From: Vibrio viridaestus
GTDB taxonomy: Bacteria; Pseudomonadota; Gammaproteobacteria; Enterobacterales; Vibrionaceae
Direction: 5' to 3'
Length of the DNA: 64,000 bases
NCBI RefSeq assembly: GCF_003856525.1
Contig: NZ_RJVQ01000004.1
Coordinates: 124,001 to 188,000, forward strand
This document shows positions 1 through 10,295 of this stretch, one piece after another. The notes below the pieces were generated by a model. That model did not search any database and was not told the origin of the DNA. It worked only from the letters and a program-made list of their open reading frames with translations. A program made the translations under genes and the position numbers. Within the stretch, counting starts at the first letter, position 1; each line of letters opens with the position of its first letter.

Positions 1-246
1 GAGTTTTCGTTCCTCCTGGCTCTTCCTGTTATGATTGCTGCGAGTGGTTTGGATTTATTGGGTCATTACCAAGATTTTACCGGTGATATGGCGATGCCGC
101 TCTTAGTTGGGTTCGTGACTGCTTATATTTCTGCTTGGCTTGTAATGAAACTCTTCCTGGCATTCTTGAATCGCTTTACCTTTAACGCGTTTGGTATCTA
201 TCGCATTATTTTTGGTGTAGCGCTTCTGTACTGGATTTACGCGTAA
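1..246 (+). CDS. uppP: Undecaprenyl-diphosphatase UppP, C-terminal fragment
   Basis: The frame is open from the first base and ends at TAA 244-246, leaving 81 residues of a protein whose start lies left of the window. The visible part begins [16 protein letters not shown], which matches the conserved FSF-LLAxPxxxxASGL segment of UppP/BacA, followed by hydrophobic stretches and an aromatic C-terminus ending YWIYA. UppP dephosphorylates undecaprenyl pyrophosphate in the inner membrane to recycle the lipid carrier for peptidoglycan and other envelope polymers. The identification rests on the C-terminal third only. The apparent ATG at 31 is internal, not a start. Confidence 0.88.
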   Translation, partial: EFSFLLALPVMIAASGLDLLGHYQDFTGDMAMPLLVGFVTAYISAWLVMKLFLAFLNRFTFNAFGIYRIIFGVALLYWIYA

Positions 247-262
247 TCAGACATAAATTTAG

Positions 263-300
263 GGTGATGTTGGCAGCGTAAGCACTAGCATCACCGTTTG
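263..300 (+). terminator. Possible weak terminator after uppP
   Basis: GGTGATG (263-269) and CATCACC (289-295) form a 7-bp stem just downstream of the uppP stop. The loop is 19 nt and only a short broken T-run (GTTTG) follows, so termination would be inefficient. Only the stem itself is directly visible. Confidence 0.35.
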
Positions 301-499
301 ATTCCCTTAAATACCTTTCAATTAATTTCGTTTCTGCATACGTTTCTATTTAGCATCGTTATATAATCCTTCGAATATCAGCCAGTTTTCTCGCCCCCAT
401 CCGGGGCATATGTTATAAGTGGCTTCCATTTTTCAGCCTTGATACTTTCTTGATACATGGCTGATATGATTTCATCATGTCTGACTAACAGTGAATATT

Positions 500-787
500 A
501 TGCGGGTTTTTGCGTTAACGTTAATCGTACTTTTAGGGTGGCTTCAATACACTTTGTGGGTTGGTAAGAACGGCATATCTGACTATAAAGATATTGCTGT
601 GGAAATCGAGACTCAGAAGCAGGTCAATGCCAATCTCCAGGTGCGAAATAAAGAAATGTATGCGGAAATTGACGATCTTAAGCAAGGATTAGATGCAATC
701 GAAGAAAGGGCCAGGCATGAATTGGGTATGATAAAAGATGGAGAAACCTTTTATCGTATTACAGGTAAAGAGGAAAAAGCTGAATGA
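500..787 (+). CDS. ftsB: Cell division protein FtsB
   Basis: Small bitopic inner-membrane protein of the FtsQLB subcomplex, which activates septal peptidoglycan synthesis by FtsW/FtsI. The 95-residue product has one N-terminal membrane span (about residues 3-21, containing the family WLQYxLWxGKNG signature) and then a coiled coil (about 30-70). I chose ATG 500 because the protein then begins MRVFALTL, as FtsB proteins do; a GTG at 491 in the same frame would add three residues. It overlaps ispD by 4 bp (ATGA), implying translational coupling, a ftsB-ispD arrangement that is standard in gammaproteobacteria. Confidence 0.93.
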   Translation: MRVFALTLIVLLGWLQYTLWVGKNGISDYKDIAVEIETQKQVNANLQVRNKEMYAEIDDLKQGLDAIEERARHELGMIKDGETFYRITGKEEKAE

Positions 788-1482
788 CGGAAAGCCGTTT
801 TACCGCCATTGTTCCTGCCGCGGGTGTGGGCGCTCGCATGAAAGCAGACAAGCCAAAGCAATATTTGAAAATTCAGGGAAAAACGATTTTAGAACATACG
901 GTTGAGAAGCTATTATCTCATCCTGGAATCGAAAATGTTGTGGTCGCTATTAGTATTGATGATCCTTATTTTGATTCCTTAGCTTTAGCTAAATTGCCGA
1001 ATGTGATTCGTGTTGATGGCGGAGCTGAACGTTCTCAATCTGTTTTAAATGCTCTGACCTATGTGGTCGATAATTCTCCTTCCCATTGGGTATTGGTTCA
1101 TGATGCGGCTCGACCTTGCGTTGAACTGTCCGATATTTCCCGCTTAATTACCGAAGCAACTGAGCATCCTGTTGGTGCCATACTTGCCGCTCCTGTGAGA
1201 GATACAATGAAGCGCAGTAATGCAAAGCAGGATATTGATCAAACGATTGATCGATCTTCTTTGTGGCACGCTTTAACGCCACAAATGTTTCGTTCTGAAC
1301 AGCTCAAAGAAGCACTTACGCAGGCATTATTTCACAAGGTTGCCGTAACCGATGAAGCCTCTGCGATGGAGTGGCTTGGACTGAGTCCGAGACTGGTGAC
1401 AGGGCGAATGGATAATTTGAAAATAACTCAGCCAGAAGATCTGAGTCTGGCGGAATTTTACTTAACACGCGATAAAGGCTAA
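784..1482 (+). CDS. ispD: 2-C-methyl-D-erythritol 4-phosphate cytidylyltransferase
   Basis: Cytosolic enzyme of the MEP isoprenoid pathway; it transfers CMP from CTP to methylerythritol phosphate. The 232-residue length is typical. The nucleotide-binding loop PAAGVGARM-x-KPKQY is at residues 11-27 and the metal-binding VHDAARP motif at 105-111, with Asp107. It is translationally coupled to ftsB (4-bp overlap) and separated from ispF by only 3 bp. The ispD-ispF pair supplies precursors for ubiquinone and undecaprenyl phosphate. Confidence 0.97.
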   Translation: MTESRFTAIVPAAGVGARMKADKPKQYLKIQGKTILEHTVEKLLSHPGIENVVVAISIDDPYFDSLALAKLPNVIRVDGGAERSQSVLNALTYVVDNSPSHWVLVHDAARPCVELSDISRLITEATEHPVGAILAAPVRDTMKRSNAKQDIDQTIDRSSLWHALTPQMFRSEQLKEALTQALFHKVAVTDEASAMEWLGLSPRLVTGRMDNLKITQPEDLSLAEFYLTRDKG

Positions 1483-1485
1483 ACG

Positions 1486-1962
1486 ATGTTTAAGATAGGT
1501 CACGGTTTTGACGTGCATAAATTTGGTGGCGAAGGCCCAGTTATTATTGGTGGAGTTTCAGTCCCTTATGAGCAGGGTTTATTAGCACACTCTGACGGTG
1601 ATGTTGCATTACATGCCTTATGCGATGCGCTTTTGGGTGCAATAGCTGCTGGAGACATTGGTCGCCATTTTCCGGACACGGATGATAAATGGAAAGGGGC
1701 TAATAGTCGTGAGTTGCTTAAAGACGTATATAAACGCGTCGTAGCAGCAGGATATCGTCTGGGTAATGCGGATATTACGATTATTGCTCAGGCGCCTAAA
1801 ATGGCACCCTACATTGAATCAATGTGTCAGGCAATTGCGGACGATCTTAACTGTGATTTAGGATCTGTAAACGTTAAGGCGACAACATCGGAGCGATTAG
1901 GTTTTACCGGTAGAAAAGAAGGTATTGCCTGTGAAGCCGTTGTCCTGCTAATGAAAGCGTAA
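1486..1962 (+). CDS. ispF: 2-C-methyl-D-erythritol 2,4-cyclodiphosphate synthase
   Basis: Trimeric zinc enzyme that cyclises CDP-methylerythritol phosphate with release of CMP, two steps after IspD-type chemistry in the MEP pathway. At 158 residues it has the family length. The zinc ligands Asp9 and His11 (GHGFDVH) and His43 ([11 protein letters not shown]) are visible, as is the [11 protein letters not shown] segment near the C-terminus that closes the active site. It follows ispD by 3 bp and is followed by truD after 22 bp. Confidence 0.98.
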   Translation: MFKIGHGFDVHKFGGEGPVIIGGVSVPYEQGLLAHSDGDVALHALCDALLGAIAAGDIGRHFPDTDDKWKGANSRELLKDVYKRVVAAGYRLGNADITIIAQAPKMAPYIESMCQAIADDLNCDLGSVNVKATTSERLGFTGRKEGIACEAVVLLMKA

Positions 1963-1984
1963 CCTTTTAGTTCTTGGAATAGAT

Positions 1985-3031
1985 ATGAGTGACTTACTTG
2001 CTGATCTGGCCTATTTGTGCGGTAAACCCAAAGCGAAAGCTAAGATCAAAGAACAAGCAAAAGATTTTGTTGTTCTAGAAAACATGGGATTTGAATTCAC
2101 GGGTACTGGTGAGCACCTGATGGTCAGAATCCGTAAAACGGGTGAAAATACATCTTACGTCGTGAATGAATTGGCAAAAGCATGTGGTGTGAAGTCAAAA
2201 GATGTTAGTTGGGCTGGATTAAAAGATCGTCATGCAATCACAGAACAATGGCTCAGTGTACACCTTCCTGATGGTTCAACACCGGATTTCTCTGAGTTTT
2301 TATCCAGTCATCCATCTATCGAAATTATGCAAGTGACTCGCCACAATAAAAAGCTCCGTCCCGGAGATCTGAGTGGTAACTCATTTCATATAACATTGAG
2401 AGACGTGACAGATACGAATGATGTCGTAGCTCGTTTAGAACGAATTAAAGAATTGGGAGTGCCCAATTACTTCGGTCAGCAACGCTTTGGGAATAACGGG
2501 AACAACTTACAGGAAGCTCGTCGTTGGGGACGAGAAAATGTTCGTACCCGTAATCAAACGAAACGCAGCATGTATCTGTCAACTGCGCGCTCCTGGATTT
2601 TTAATCATATTGTTTCATCTCGTATCGACACTGGCTGTTTTGACCGTTTTATTTCGGGTGATATTGCACTGGAGTCGGGTCAGCAAGTCTTGGTTGATAT
2701 TGAGAGTGTCCCTAGTTGGAATAATAAATTATCTGCTGGAAAAGCCTCGATTAGTGCCGCATTGGCGGGTGATAATGAGTTACCCACTCAGAATGATGCT
2801 CTTAAGCTTGAACAACCCTGTGTTGATCAGGAGCCCGATCTGATGAAACTGATCCGTGGAAATCGGATGCGCCATGACAGACGAAATATTGCCCTATTCG
2901 CCAAAGACTTAGATTGGCAGTGTTCGGATAATCAGGTTATAGTAAATTTTTCGCTCGATGCAGGAAGTTTCGCAACATCGATATTACGTGAGTTGGTAGA
3001 AGAGATTCCGGTAGAAAGAGAATATAAATAA
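1985..3031 (+). CDS. truD: tRNA pseudouridine(13) synthase TruD
   Basis: Converts uridine 13 of tRNA-Glu to pseudouridine. The protein is 348 residues, normal for TruD. The catalytic motif GLKDRHA is at residues 78-84 with nucleophile Asp81. The downstream NYFGQQRFG segment, typical of TruD, is also present. The TAA stop shares its last base with the ATG of surE at 3031, so the two are probably coupled. The order ispF-truD-surE-pcm is conserved in gammaproteobacteria. Confidence 0.97.
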   Translation: MSDLLADLAYLCGKPKAKAKIKEQAKDFVVLENMGFEFTGTGEHLMVRIRKTGENTSYVVNELAKACGVKSKDVSWAGLKDRHAITEQWLSVHLPDGSTPDFSEFLSSHPSIEIMQVTRHNKKLRPGDLSGNSFHITLRDVTDTNDVVARLERIKELGVPNYFGQQRFGNNGNNLQEARRWGRENVRTRNQTKRSMYLSTARSWIFNHIVSSRIDTGCFDRFISGDIALESGQQVLVDIESVPSWNNKLSAGKASISAALAGDNELPTQNDALKLEQPCVDQEPDLMKLIRGNRMRHDRRNIALFAKDLDWQCSDNQVIVNFSLDAGSFATSILRELVEEIPVEREYK

Positions 3032-3771
3032 TGAAAATTTTACTGAGTAATGACGATGGCGTTCACGCTTCAGGTATACATACACTAGCGGGTGCGTTAG
3101 CAGATCTGGCTGACATCGTCATTGTGGCTCCAGACAGAAATCGGTCTGGGGCATCAAACTCATTAACGTTGGAGAATCCTTTGAGAGTATCTGAGATCTC
3201 GAAGAACATATACTCTGTTCAGGGAACACCCACTGACTGTGTTCACTTTGCCCTGAATGAATTAATGAAGGATGATCTGCCAGATCTCGTGCTAAGTGGT
3301 ATTAACCACGGTGCCAATTTAGGTGATGATGTTTTGTACTCCGGTACGGTTGCTGCTGCTATGGAAGGTCATTTCCTTGGTGTTCAGTCGGTGGCGTTTT
3401 CGCTTGTTGGCAATACCTATTTTGAAACGGCTGGAAAAGTGGCCCGAGAGATTGTGGAGCAGCATTTACGCTCTCCCATTCCGACAAACCGTTTGCTGAA
3501 CGTCAATATACCGGATGTACCGTATGAAATGCTGCAGGGGATGGTCGTAACTCGACTTGGAGCTCGTCATCATGCTGAGAGTATGATTAAACAAAAGGAT
3601 CCTCGTGGACAAGATGTATTTTGGTTGGGGCCTCCAGGTAAAGAACAAGATTCAGGCAGTGGAACGGATTTCCACGCTGTTGAGAGACATTCTGTTTCGA
3701 TCACACCGATGCAGGTTGATCTCACAGCCCATGAGTCAATCAATGCAATGAACAGTTGGTTAAAAGGATAG
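3031..3771 (+). CDS. surE: 5'/3'-nucleotidase SurE
   Basis: Metal-dependent nucleoside monophosphate phosphatase/exopolyphosphatase linked to stationary-phase survival. The N-terminus [10 protein letters not shown] supplies the metal-binding Asp8-Asp9. The [14 protein letters not shown] segment and the [20 protein letters not shown] block are family signatures. The 246-residue length is standard. It lies between truD (stop/start overlap) and pcm (6-bp gap), the usual surE-pcm-nlpD-rpoS arrangement. Confidence 0.97.
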   Translation: MKILLSNDDGVHASGIHTLAGALADLADIVIVAPDRNRSGASNSLTLENPLRVSEISKNIYSVQGTPTDCVHFALNELMKDDLPDLVLSGINHGANLGDDVLYSGTVAAAMEGHFLGVQSVAFSLVGNTYFETAGKVAREIVEQHLRSPIPTNRLLNVNIPDVPYEMLQGMVVTRLGARHHAESMIKQKDPRGQDVFWLGPPGKEQDSGSGTDFHAVERHSVSITPMQVDLTAHESINAMNSWLKG

Positions 3772-3777
3772 GATGCT

Positions 3778-4404
3778 ATGCTGAATCCACACGCTGACAA
3801 ATTGATCGAGTTTCTTAAACGAAATGGGGTCGAGGATCAAAGTGTGCTAAATGCCATCAACACCCTGCCCAGAGAGCACTTCGTGTCTCAAGCCATGATT
3901 CATCAGGCATATGAAAATAATGCTTTACCGATCGGTCATGGACAGACTATCTCTCAGCCTTATATTGTGGCGAAAATGACGCAATTGCTGAATTTGACTT
4001 CGCAAAGTCGTGTTCTGGAAGTCGGAACCGGATCAGGCTATCAGACTGCTGTTCTGGCTCGTCTTGTAGAACATGTCTATTCAGTAGAGCGCATTAAAGC
4101 GTTGCAATGGGAAGCGAAGAGACGATTACGTCAGCTCGATATCTATAACTTTTCTTTAAAGCACGGTGATGGCTGGCAAGGCTGGGCTGCGAAAGCGCCA
4201 TTTGATGCCATCATTGTGACCGCCGCCGCATCGCAGGTACCGGAAGTTCTACTTCAGCAATTGGCTGATGGAGGACGTTTGGTGATACCTGTCGGTCAAG
4301 ATAGTCAGCAGTTACTCAGAATAAAACGCATTGGCGATGAGTTTGATACACAAGCCATCGAAACCGTTAAGTTTGTTCCTTTGGTAGCAGGTGATTTGGC
4401 GTAG
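3778..4404 (+). CDS. pcm: Protein-L-isoaspartate O-methyltransferase
   Basis: S-adenosylmethionine-dependent methyltransferase that initiates repair of isoaspartyl residues in aged proteins. The 208-residue protein shows the substrate-site motif GHGQTISQP (residues 53-61) and the SAM-binding glycine motif [12 protein letters not shown] (79-90). A downstream GGRLVIPVG strand is also typical. It is 6 bp after surE and 6 bp before nlpD, so co-transcription is likely. Confidence 0.97.
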   Translation: MLNPHADKLIEFLKRNGVEDQSVLNAINTLPREHFVSQAMIHQAYENNALPIGHGQTISQPYIVAKMTQLLNLTSQSRVLEVGTGSGYQTAVLARLVEHVYSVERIKALQWEAKRRLRQLDIYNFSLKHGDGWQGWAAKAPFDAIIVTAAASQVPEVLLQQLADGGRLVIPVGQDSQQLLRIKRIGDEFDTQAIETVKFVPLVAGDLA

Positions 4405-4410
4405 GTATTT

Positions 4411-5304
4411 ATGAAGTATGGCGGCAGGCTAGTAATAACAATAATTTCAGCTCTTTACCTTTCAGGTTGTACTTTTACAGGACCAGCGCCTGTATCTGAC
4501 TTAACCCGGGCAGGAAAACATTCTGCTGCTCGGGGAAGTTATAAAGGAAGTTACTATATTGTAAAAAAAGGTGACTCGTTATATTACATCGCCTACATCA
4601 CGGATAAAGATGTAAATGACCTTATCCGTTACAACCATCTCAAAGATCCTTACATTATCCATCCCGGCGATAAGATCGATTTGTGGCATACCTCATACAT
4701 TCCCCCTGTACGCGGTAAGTCCCCGGCAGTAAAAGATTCGTCACAAAAACTAAGTAACAACTCAATAAGAAATTCTAAATATGAGGATCAAACAGCTAAT
4801 TCAACTAATAAACATGATGAGGTTAAAAAATCTGCAGTTAAAAGTGTTGAATCTTCAAAATCAAAAGGGTATGGTGAATCCATAAGTAAAGAAAATGTTA
4901 ATAAAAGTTTAACAAAATCACAGATAGGCAATAGTAAGATTAAAAACTGGTTGTGGCCAACGAAAGGGAGATTATTAAAGAGTTTTTCGTCGGGTGATCA
5001 GGGTAATAAAGGAATCGATATCACTGGGAGAAGAGGACAAAGTATTGTTTCAGCAGCCGCAGGAACAGTTGTTTACTCTGGTAATGCTCTTCGAGGATAT
5101 GGAAACCTAATTATCGTCAAGCACAACGATAAATTCTTAAGTGCATATGCACACAACGAGCGGTTACTAGTAAAAGAAGGTCAAAGTGTTAAAGCCGGAC
5201 AAAAAATAGCTACTATGGGTAGCTCAGGTACAAGCAGTGTCCGATTACATTTTGAAATACGTTACCAAGGTAAATCAGTGAATCCAGCTCACTATTTACC
5301 GTAA
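4411..5304 (+). CDS. nlpD: Murein hydrolase activator NlpD (lipoprotein)
   Basis: Outer-membrane lipoprotein that activates a periplasmic N-acetylmuramyl-L-alanine amidase at the septum. The lipobox YLSGC gives Cys20. A LysM peptidoglycan-binding domain spans about residues 48-91. A Lys/Ser/Asn-rich linker follows (about 100-178) and then an M23/LytM domain (about 180-297). The LytM domain is degenerate, as expected for NlpD: it has GIDI where active enzymes have HxGxD, and RLHFEIR instead of HLH. The linker DNA is strikingly A-rich. In relatives the main rpoS promoter lies within nlpD, so this gene probably also carries rpoS regulation. Confidence 0.93.
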   Translation: MKYGGRLVITIISALYLSGCTFTGPAPVSDLTRAGKHSAARGSYKGSYYIVKKGDSLYYIAYITDKDVNDLIRYNHLKDPYIIHPGDKIDLWHTSYIPPVRGKSPAVKDSSQKLSNNSIRNSKYEDQTANSTNKHDEVKKSAVKSVESSKSKGYGESISKENVNKSLTKSQIGNSKIKNWLWPTKGRLLKSFSSGDQGNKGIDITGRRGQSIVSAAAGTVVYSGNALRGYGNLIIVKHNDKFLSAYAHNERLLVKEGQSVKAGQKIATMGSSGTSSVRLHFEIRYQGKSVNPAHYLP

Positions 5305-5328
5305 CAATCTCAAATAGAGTCATGTAGC

Positions 5329-5372
5329 GACATTAAAAGCAGTAATGTCTTACTAAACTCGCCGGGGGGAGG
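5329..5372 (+). promoter_or_regulatory. rpoS leader hairpin and G-rich ribosome binding site
   Basis: In the 72-bp nlpD-rpoS gap, GACATTA (5329-5335) and TAATGTC (5343-5349) form a perfect 7-bp stem with a 7-nt loop and no T-run. It is followed by a very G-rich Shine-Dalgarno stretch, GGGGGGAGG (5364-5372), only 4 nt from the rpoS ATG. The combination suggests a post-transcriptional control region, but that role is inferred. Confidence 0.5.
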
Positions 5373-5376
5373 CGTT

Positions 5377-6384
5377 ATGAGTAAGAGTAATTCAGCAATC
5401 AAGAAAGACAATAACTTCGATTACGAAAACGAAGCACAAGACTTTGATTACAATGCTTCGGATGAAGAACTTTCTTCCAACACATCTTCTACTACTACCG
5501 ATGCAGAACTTCGCGAAGAGTTTGATGCGTCAAATAAAACCTTAGATGCGACTCAACTATACTTAGGCGAAATCGGTTTTTCTCCACTTTTAACCGCCGA
5601 AGAAGAAATTCTTTACGCAAGACGTGCGTTACGAGGCGATGAAGCAGCTCGTAAACGAATGATTGAGAGTAACTTACGTTTAGTTGTTAAAATCTCACGT
5701 CGATACTCTAATCGCGGACTTGCTCTGTTGGATCTCATCGAAGAAGGTAATCTAGGCCTAATTCGTGCTGTAGAAAAATTTGATCCAGAAAGAGGCTTCC
5801 GGTTCTCTACTTATGCTACCTGGTGGATTCGCCAAACGATCGAACGTGCTCTGATGAACCAGACTCGTACAATTCGTCTTCCAATTCACGTGGTTAAAGA
5901 ACTTAACATTTACTTACGTACAGCTCGTGAACTGTCTCAAAAGCTTGATCATGAACCAACAGCAGAAGAGATCGCATTTGAACTCGACAAGCCTGTTGAT
6001 GATGTGAGTAAAATGCTTCGTCTGAATGAGCGTATTAGCTCCGTTGATACTCCTATCGGCGGGGATGGTGACAAAGCGCTACTCGACATTATTCCTGATT
6101 CGATCCAGTACGATCCAGAATTCTCTACTGAAGACACAGACATTAAAACGTCTTTGATCGATTGGTTAGATGAGTTAAATCCAAAACAAAAAGAAGTATT
6201 AGCTCGTCGTTTTGGTTTGTTGGGATATGAGCCATCAACTCTTGAAGAAGTCGGACACGAAATCGGATTAACACGTGAACGCGTAAGACAAATTCAGGTC
6301 GAAGGGCTACGCCGCTTGAGAGAAATCCTAATGAAACAGGGTTTGAGTATGGAGTCATTGTTTGACTTCGAGATTGAAGCATAA
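5377..6384 (+). CDS. rpoS: RNA polymerase sigma factor RpoS (sigma S)
   Basis: General stress and stationary-phase sigma-70-family factor, 335 residues. After an acidic, Ser/Thr-rich N-terminus it shows region 1.2 ([20 protein letters not shown]), region 2 with the core-binding and -10-recognition helices ([45 protein letters not shown]), region 3, and region 4 with the -35-recognition helix ([19 protein letters not shown]). The second helix of region 2 and the absence of a large non-conserved insert separate it from RpoD. It follows nlpD as in Enterobacteria and Vibrio. Confidence 0.98.
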   Translation: MSKSNSAIKKDNNFDYENEAQDFDYNASDEELSSNTSSTTTDAELREEFDASNKTLDATQLYLGEIGFSPLLTAEEEILYARRALRGDEAARKRMIESNLRLVVKISRRYSNRGLALLDLIEEGNLGLIRAVEKFDPERGFRFSTYATWWIRQTIERALMNQTRTIRLPIHVVKELNIYLRTARELSQKLDHEPTAEEIAFELDKPVDDVSKMLRLNERISSVDTPIGGDGDKALLDIIPDSIQYDPEFSTEDTDIKTSLIDWLDELNPKQKEVLARRFGLLGYEPSTLEEVGHEIGLTRERVRQIQVEGLRRLREILMKQGLSMESLFDFEIEA

Positions 6385-6410
6385 ACTCAGACGCTGTTAT
6401 AAATAGAAGA

Positions 6411-6440
6411 AAGGCACGAAATGTTCGTGCCTTTTTTGTT
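6411..6440 (+). terminator. Rho-independent terminator shared by rpoS and mutS
   Basis: AAGGCACGAA (6411-6420), loop ATG, TTCGTGCCTT (6424-6433), then a T-run. It lies between the convergent genes rpoS and mutS. The minus strand also reads a stem followed by a T-rich tract, so it may act in both directions. Confidence 0.9.
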
Positions 6441-6449
6441 TTAATCGCC

Positions 6450-9047
6450 TTACTTCAGCATATGCTTTAGGCGATAAAGAGCTTCTAGAGCTTGGCGTGG
6501 AGAAAGATCATCAGGATCAATTTGTTCAAGGGCAAGTTCAACTTCACTGTGCTCGGGGATCAAACTCAGTTGATGTTCGTCTTTCAGTTTATTTCCTGAT
6601 GCTTGACTCGTCGTCGCAATTTCTTTGGTTGACTGTTCTAACTGAGCCAGTTTTTTACGTGCGTTGGTAATGACTGTTTTGGGGACGCCTGCTAATCCGG
6701 CTACAGCAAGTCCGTACGATTTATTTGCCGCGCCCTCCTGAACCGTATGCATGAAGGCGATATCTTCACCATGCTCAATTGCATCAAGATGAACGTTGAC
6801 AAGATTCGGCAGTAAGCTGGGTAGTTCAGTCAGTTCAAAATAGTGTGTTGCAAATAGTGTAAGAGCACCGATTTTTGAGGCTAACCACTCTGCGCTTGCC
6901 CAGGCAAGAGAAAGTCCATCATAGGTACTGGTGCCACGACCAATTTCATCCATTAGAACCAAACTTTTCGCCGTAGCATTATGCAAAATATTCGCTGTTT
7001 CGGTCATTTCAACCATAAAGGTAGAGCGGCCAGAAGCGAGATCATCCGAAGCACCGATTCGGGTAAAAATGCGATCCACAGACCCAATTCGCGCTGAGTC
7101 TGCAGGTACGTAGCTACCAATATGAGCGAGTAGGGTAATGAGTGCTGTCTGACGCATATAGGTTGATTTACCGCCCATATTAGGGCCGGTAATAATTAAC
7201 ATACGACGATCCGGATGAAGAGATATCGGGTTGGATATAAACGGTTCATCCAATACTTGCTCAACAACGGGGTGACGACCCGCTTTTATTTCAATACCAG
7301 GTTCTTCGGTCAACTGGGGACGACAGTATTGCAATGCATCGGCGCGCTCGGCGAGGCTTTGTAACACATCTAACTGAGATAGGGATGATGCTAAGGTTTG
7401 CAACTGCTCAAGATGGGGTAGTAATAAATCAAATAACTGCTCCCAAAGCTGCTTTTCCAATGCCAGCGCTTTCGATTTAGAGTTAAGCACTTTGTCTTCA
7501 TGTTCTTTTAGCTCAGGGATGATGTAGCGTTCAGCATTTTTGAGCGTCTGACGACGGATATAATGTGGTGGTACCAGATGGCTCTGACCGCGGCTTACCT
7601 GAATATAGAATCCATGTACATTGTTATAACCTACTTTCAGTGTATCAATGCCATGACGATCCTTTTCGTCTGCTTCGAGTTTTTCCAGGTATTCAGTTGC
7701 GCCATTGGCTAAATCTCGCCATTCATCAAGTTCGGCGTTGTAGCCGGGAGCAATGACACCACCATCACGAATGACGACCGGAGGATTTTCGATGATAGAG
7801 TCTTGCAATAACTGATAAACGTCATCCATTGGCTGACAGTCTTTCGCCAAATTACGCAAATAATCTTCCTGAACACCAGACAACTGTTGCGCCAATTCAG
7901 GAAGTTGTTCAAGTGCAAAGCGTAGTCGGGCTAAATCTCTTGGCCGAGCCGATCGTAGTGCAAGTCGCGCCAGAATACGCTCAATGTCACCGACCTGTTT
8001 GAGTATAGGATGTAAGTCTGCGAAAGCACTTGAGTCAATGATCTCAGTTATGGAATCAAGCCGTTGGTTTAGAACCTTTCTCGAACGCATTGGCTGATGA
8101 AGCCAGCGTTTAAGCATCCGGCTTCCCATAGGCGTTGCACAATAATCTAGTATGGATGCAAGCGTATTTTCCGTTCCGCCAGCGAGATTGTGGGTGATTT
8201 CTAAATTACGTCGTGTTGCTGCATCGAGGATGACAGAATCGTCCTGTCGATCGTAAGTAAGTGAACGAATATGGGGTAGAGCTGTACGCTGGGTGTCTTT
8301 CACATATTGGATAAGGCAACCCGCAGCACATAAACCTAAATGCGCCTTTTCAACACCAAAACCGACTAAATCTTTGGTACCAAACTGCTGGTTCAGCTGT
8401 TGTCTGGCCGTATCAATTTCAAACTCCCACACTGGGCGACGACGATTTCCTTTGCGTGTTTCCATCAAGCGAACGGAAGGGAAATCCTCAGGGAAAAGCA
8501 GTTCTTTAGGGGATGTGCGTTGCAGTTCTGCCGCCATGGCTTCTTCGCTGCTCGGCTCAGATAACTGAAAACGTCCTGACGTTAAATCCAGTGTTGCATA
8601 GCCGAACGATCCATCGTGCTCATAGATTGCCGCAATCAGGTTGTCGAGTCGTTCAGATAGTAGCGCTTCATCCGTTACTGTACCTGGAGTGACAATACGG
8701 ACGACTTTGCGTTCAACTGGACCTTTACTTGTTGCTGGATCACCAATTTGCTCACAGATTGCTACCGACTCACCTAATTGAACCAGCTTAGCGAGATACC
8801 CTTCAACCGCATGGAATGGCACTCCCGCCATTGGGATTGGTGAACCTGCTGATTGACCTCGTTTTGTTAATGATATATCGAGTAGTTGAGAGGCTCTTTT
8901 GGCATCATCATAAAAGAGCTCATAAAAGTCCCCCATACGATAAAACAGCAGAATGTCAGGATTCTCTGCTTTTAGCTTGAGGTATTGCTGCATCATCGGT
9001 GTATGTTTAACGTCAGAGTCAGACGTCTTTAGCGCGCTTTTTGTCAT
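6450..9047 (-). CDS. mutS: DNA mismatch repair protein MutS
   Basis: Recognises base mismatches and small loops and recruits MutL in methyl-directed repair. At 865 residues it is slightly longer than the usual ~853. The mismatch-wedge motif FYELF (Phe41-Tyr42-Glu43) is intact. The ATPase domain has the Walker [11 protein letters not shown] (near residue 625) and the MutS signature [12 protein letters not shown]. The C-terminal tail ends in the [13 protein letters not shown] dimer/tetramer motif. It converges on rpoS. The upstream ABC transporter operon reads in the same direction, with 147 bp between and no obvious terminator, so readthrough into mutS is possible. Confidence 0.98.
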   Translation of the reverse strand: MTKSALKTSDSDVKHTPMMQQYLKLKAENPDILLFYRMGDFYELFYDDAKRASQLLDISLTKRGQSAGSPIPMAGVPFHAVEGYLAKLVQLGESVAICEQIGDPATSKGPVERKVVRIVTPGTVTDEALLSERLDNLIAAIYEHDGSFGYATLDLTSGRFQLSEPSSEEAMAAELQRTSPKELLFPEDFPSVRLMETRKGNRRRPVWEFEIDTARQQLNQQFGTKDLVGFGVEKAHLGLCAAGCLIQYVKDTQRTALPHIRSLTYDRQDDSVILDAATRRNLEITHNLAGGTENTLASILDYCATPMGSRMLKRWLHQPMRSRKVLNQRLDSITEIIDSSAFADLHPILKQVGDIERILARLALRSARPRDLARLRFALEQLPELAQQLSGVQEDYLRNLAKDCQPMDDVYQLLQDSIIENPPVVIRDGGVIAPGYNAELDEWRDLANGATEYLEKLEADEKDRHGIDTLKVGYNNVHGFYIQVSRGQSHLVPPHYIRRQTLKNAERYIIPELKEHEDKVLNSKSKALALEKQLWEQLFDLLLPHLEQLQTLASSLSQLDVLQSLAERADALQYCRPQLTEEPGIEIKAGRHPVVEQVLDEPFISNPISLHPDRRMLIITGPNMGGKSTYMRQTALITLLAHIGSYVPADSARIGSVDRIFTRIGASDDLASGRSTFMVEMTETANILHNATAKSLVLMDEIGRGTSTYDGLSLAWASAEWLASKIGALTLFATHYFELTELPSLLPNLVNVHLDAIEHGEDIAFMHTVQEGAANKSYGLAVAGLAGVPKTVITNARKKLAQLEQSTKEIATTSQASGNKLKDEHQLSLIPEHSEVELALEQIDPDDLSPRQALEALYRLKHMLK

Positions 9048-9194
9048 GGGAGTCTTAGTAAGTCAATATATCGTTACTGATGGATAAATGTTATTTCACA
9101 CCAATAACCCTTGAAATGTCAGCTAGACGAAAATAATCGCGCTAGAATAACAAACCCCAATGCAGATGAGCAATTTAGTTCGGTAAATTTCTCT

Positions 9195-10292
9195 TTATAG
9201 TCTTTTTTCTGTTTCAGCATCAAAGAGTAAAACCTGCGATAGATCCACCACTAGATCGATGCTGTCCCCTCTTTTTACTGTTGAGCGTAGATCGAGTCTG
9301 GCTTTGACATTGGCGTTGCCGATAGAGAATAGTATTTCCTTATCAAATCCCATAGGTTCAACTAGGGCTACATCTATTTTGTCGAAATCAAAGCTCTCGT
9401 CACCACCAGAGAAAAAGGATTTATCGTTAAAAAAGTCCGGACGAATTCCTACTTTAACCGGTTTCCCCGTGTCAGATATGGGATCCGAAAAATGAACACT
9501 AGTCAGGCGTTCTCTGGGAAGAAGGTATGGACCTAATTGAAGGTGTTCACTGAATAAGGTTCCGTCGAGAATATTCATTGAAGGTGAACCGATAAACGTC
9601 GCTACAAAGACATTGTTAGGATTGAGGTATATCTCCATTGGAGAACCGACTTGTTCGATGATTCCATCCTTCAAAACCACGACTTTGTCTGCCAGCGTCA
9701 TGGCTTCAATTTGATCATGAGTTACATAAACGCTCGTCAGTCCATACTTATGATGTATCTGGGCGATCTCTGTACGCATATGGTTGCGAAGTTTGGCATC
9801 AAGATTGGATAGGGGTTCGTCAAATAGAAAGCAATCGGCATCACGCACAATCGCACGTCCCATCGCAACCCTTTGTCGTTGTCCACCGGAAAGATCGGCT
9901 GGTTTTCGTTTCAGATAATCCTCTAATTTTAATATTTTCGCGACTTCCTGAAGTCTGCGTTGTATTTCAGACTCAGGCATTTTTAAGCGGCGGAGTGCAA
10001 AGACAATATTTTCTTCAACGGTCTTATGTGGGTAAAGCGCGTAATTTTGAAATACCATCGCAATGTTACGATGCTGAGGTTCGATGTCATTGACTATGCG
10101 ATCGCCGATTTGTATCTCACCTGATGTCGGAGCTTCAAGACCTGCAATCATTCTTAAGGTAGTGGATTTTCCGCAACCTGAAGGCCCGACAAGAACAACA
10201 AATTCACCGTTTTCTATTTCCAAATCAATCGATTTAACAACTTTGGTGTCGCCATAGTTTTTTACAATATTACGTAGAGAAATTGCTGCCAT
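9195..10292 (-). CDS. Carbohydrate ABC transporter ATP-binding protein (MalK/UgpC type)
   Basis: Cytoplasmic ATPase of a CUT1-family sugar importer, 365 residues. Walker [10 protein letters not shown] is at 36-44, the signature LSGGQ at 134-138, Walker B FLFDEP at 155-160, and the H-loop in YVTHDQIEA. Residues from about 240 on resemble the MalK-type MOP/TOBE regulatory domain. It is the last gene of a four-gene minus-strand operon: binding protein, two permeases, ATPase. The gap to the preceding permease gene is only 3 bp. The substrate cannot be read from the sequence; no hydrolase or regulator lies beside it. Confidence 0.93.
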   Translation of the reverse strand: MAAISLRNIVKNYGDTKVVKSIDLEIENGEFVVLVGPSGCGKSTTLRMIAGLEAPTSGEIQIGDRIVNDIEPQHRNIAMVFQNYALYPHKTVEENIVFALRRLKMPESEIQRRLQEVAKILKLEDYLKRKPADLSGGQRQRVAMGRAIVRDADCFLFDEPLSNLDAKLRNHMRTEIAQIHHKYGLTSVYVTHDQIEAMTLADKVVVLKDGIIEQVGSPMEIYLNPNNVFVATFIGSPSMNILDGTLFSEHLQLGPYLLPRERLTSVHFSDPISDTGKPVKVGIRPDFFNDKSFFSGGDESFDFDKIDVALVEPMGFDKEILFSIGNANVKARLDLRSTVKRGDSIDLVVDLSQVLLFDAETEKRL

Positions 10293-10295
10293 AAC

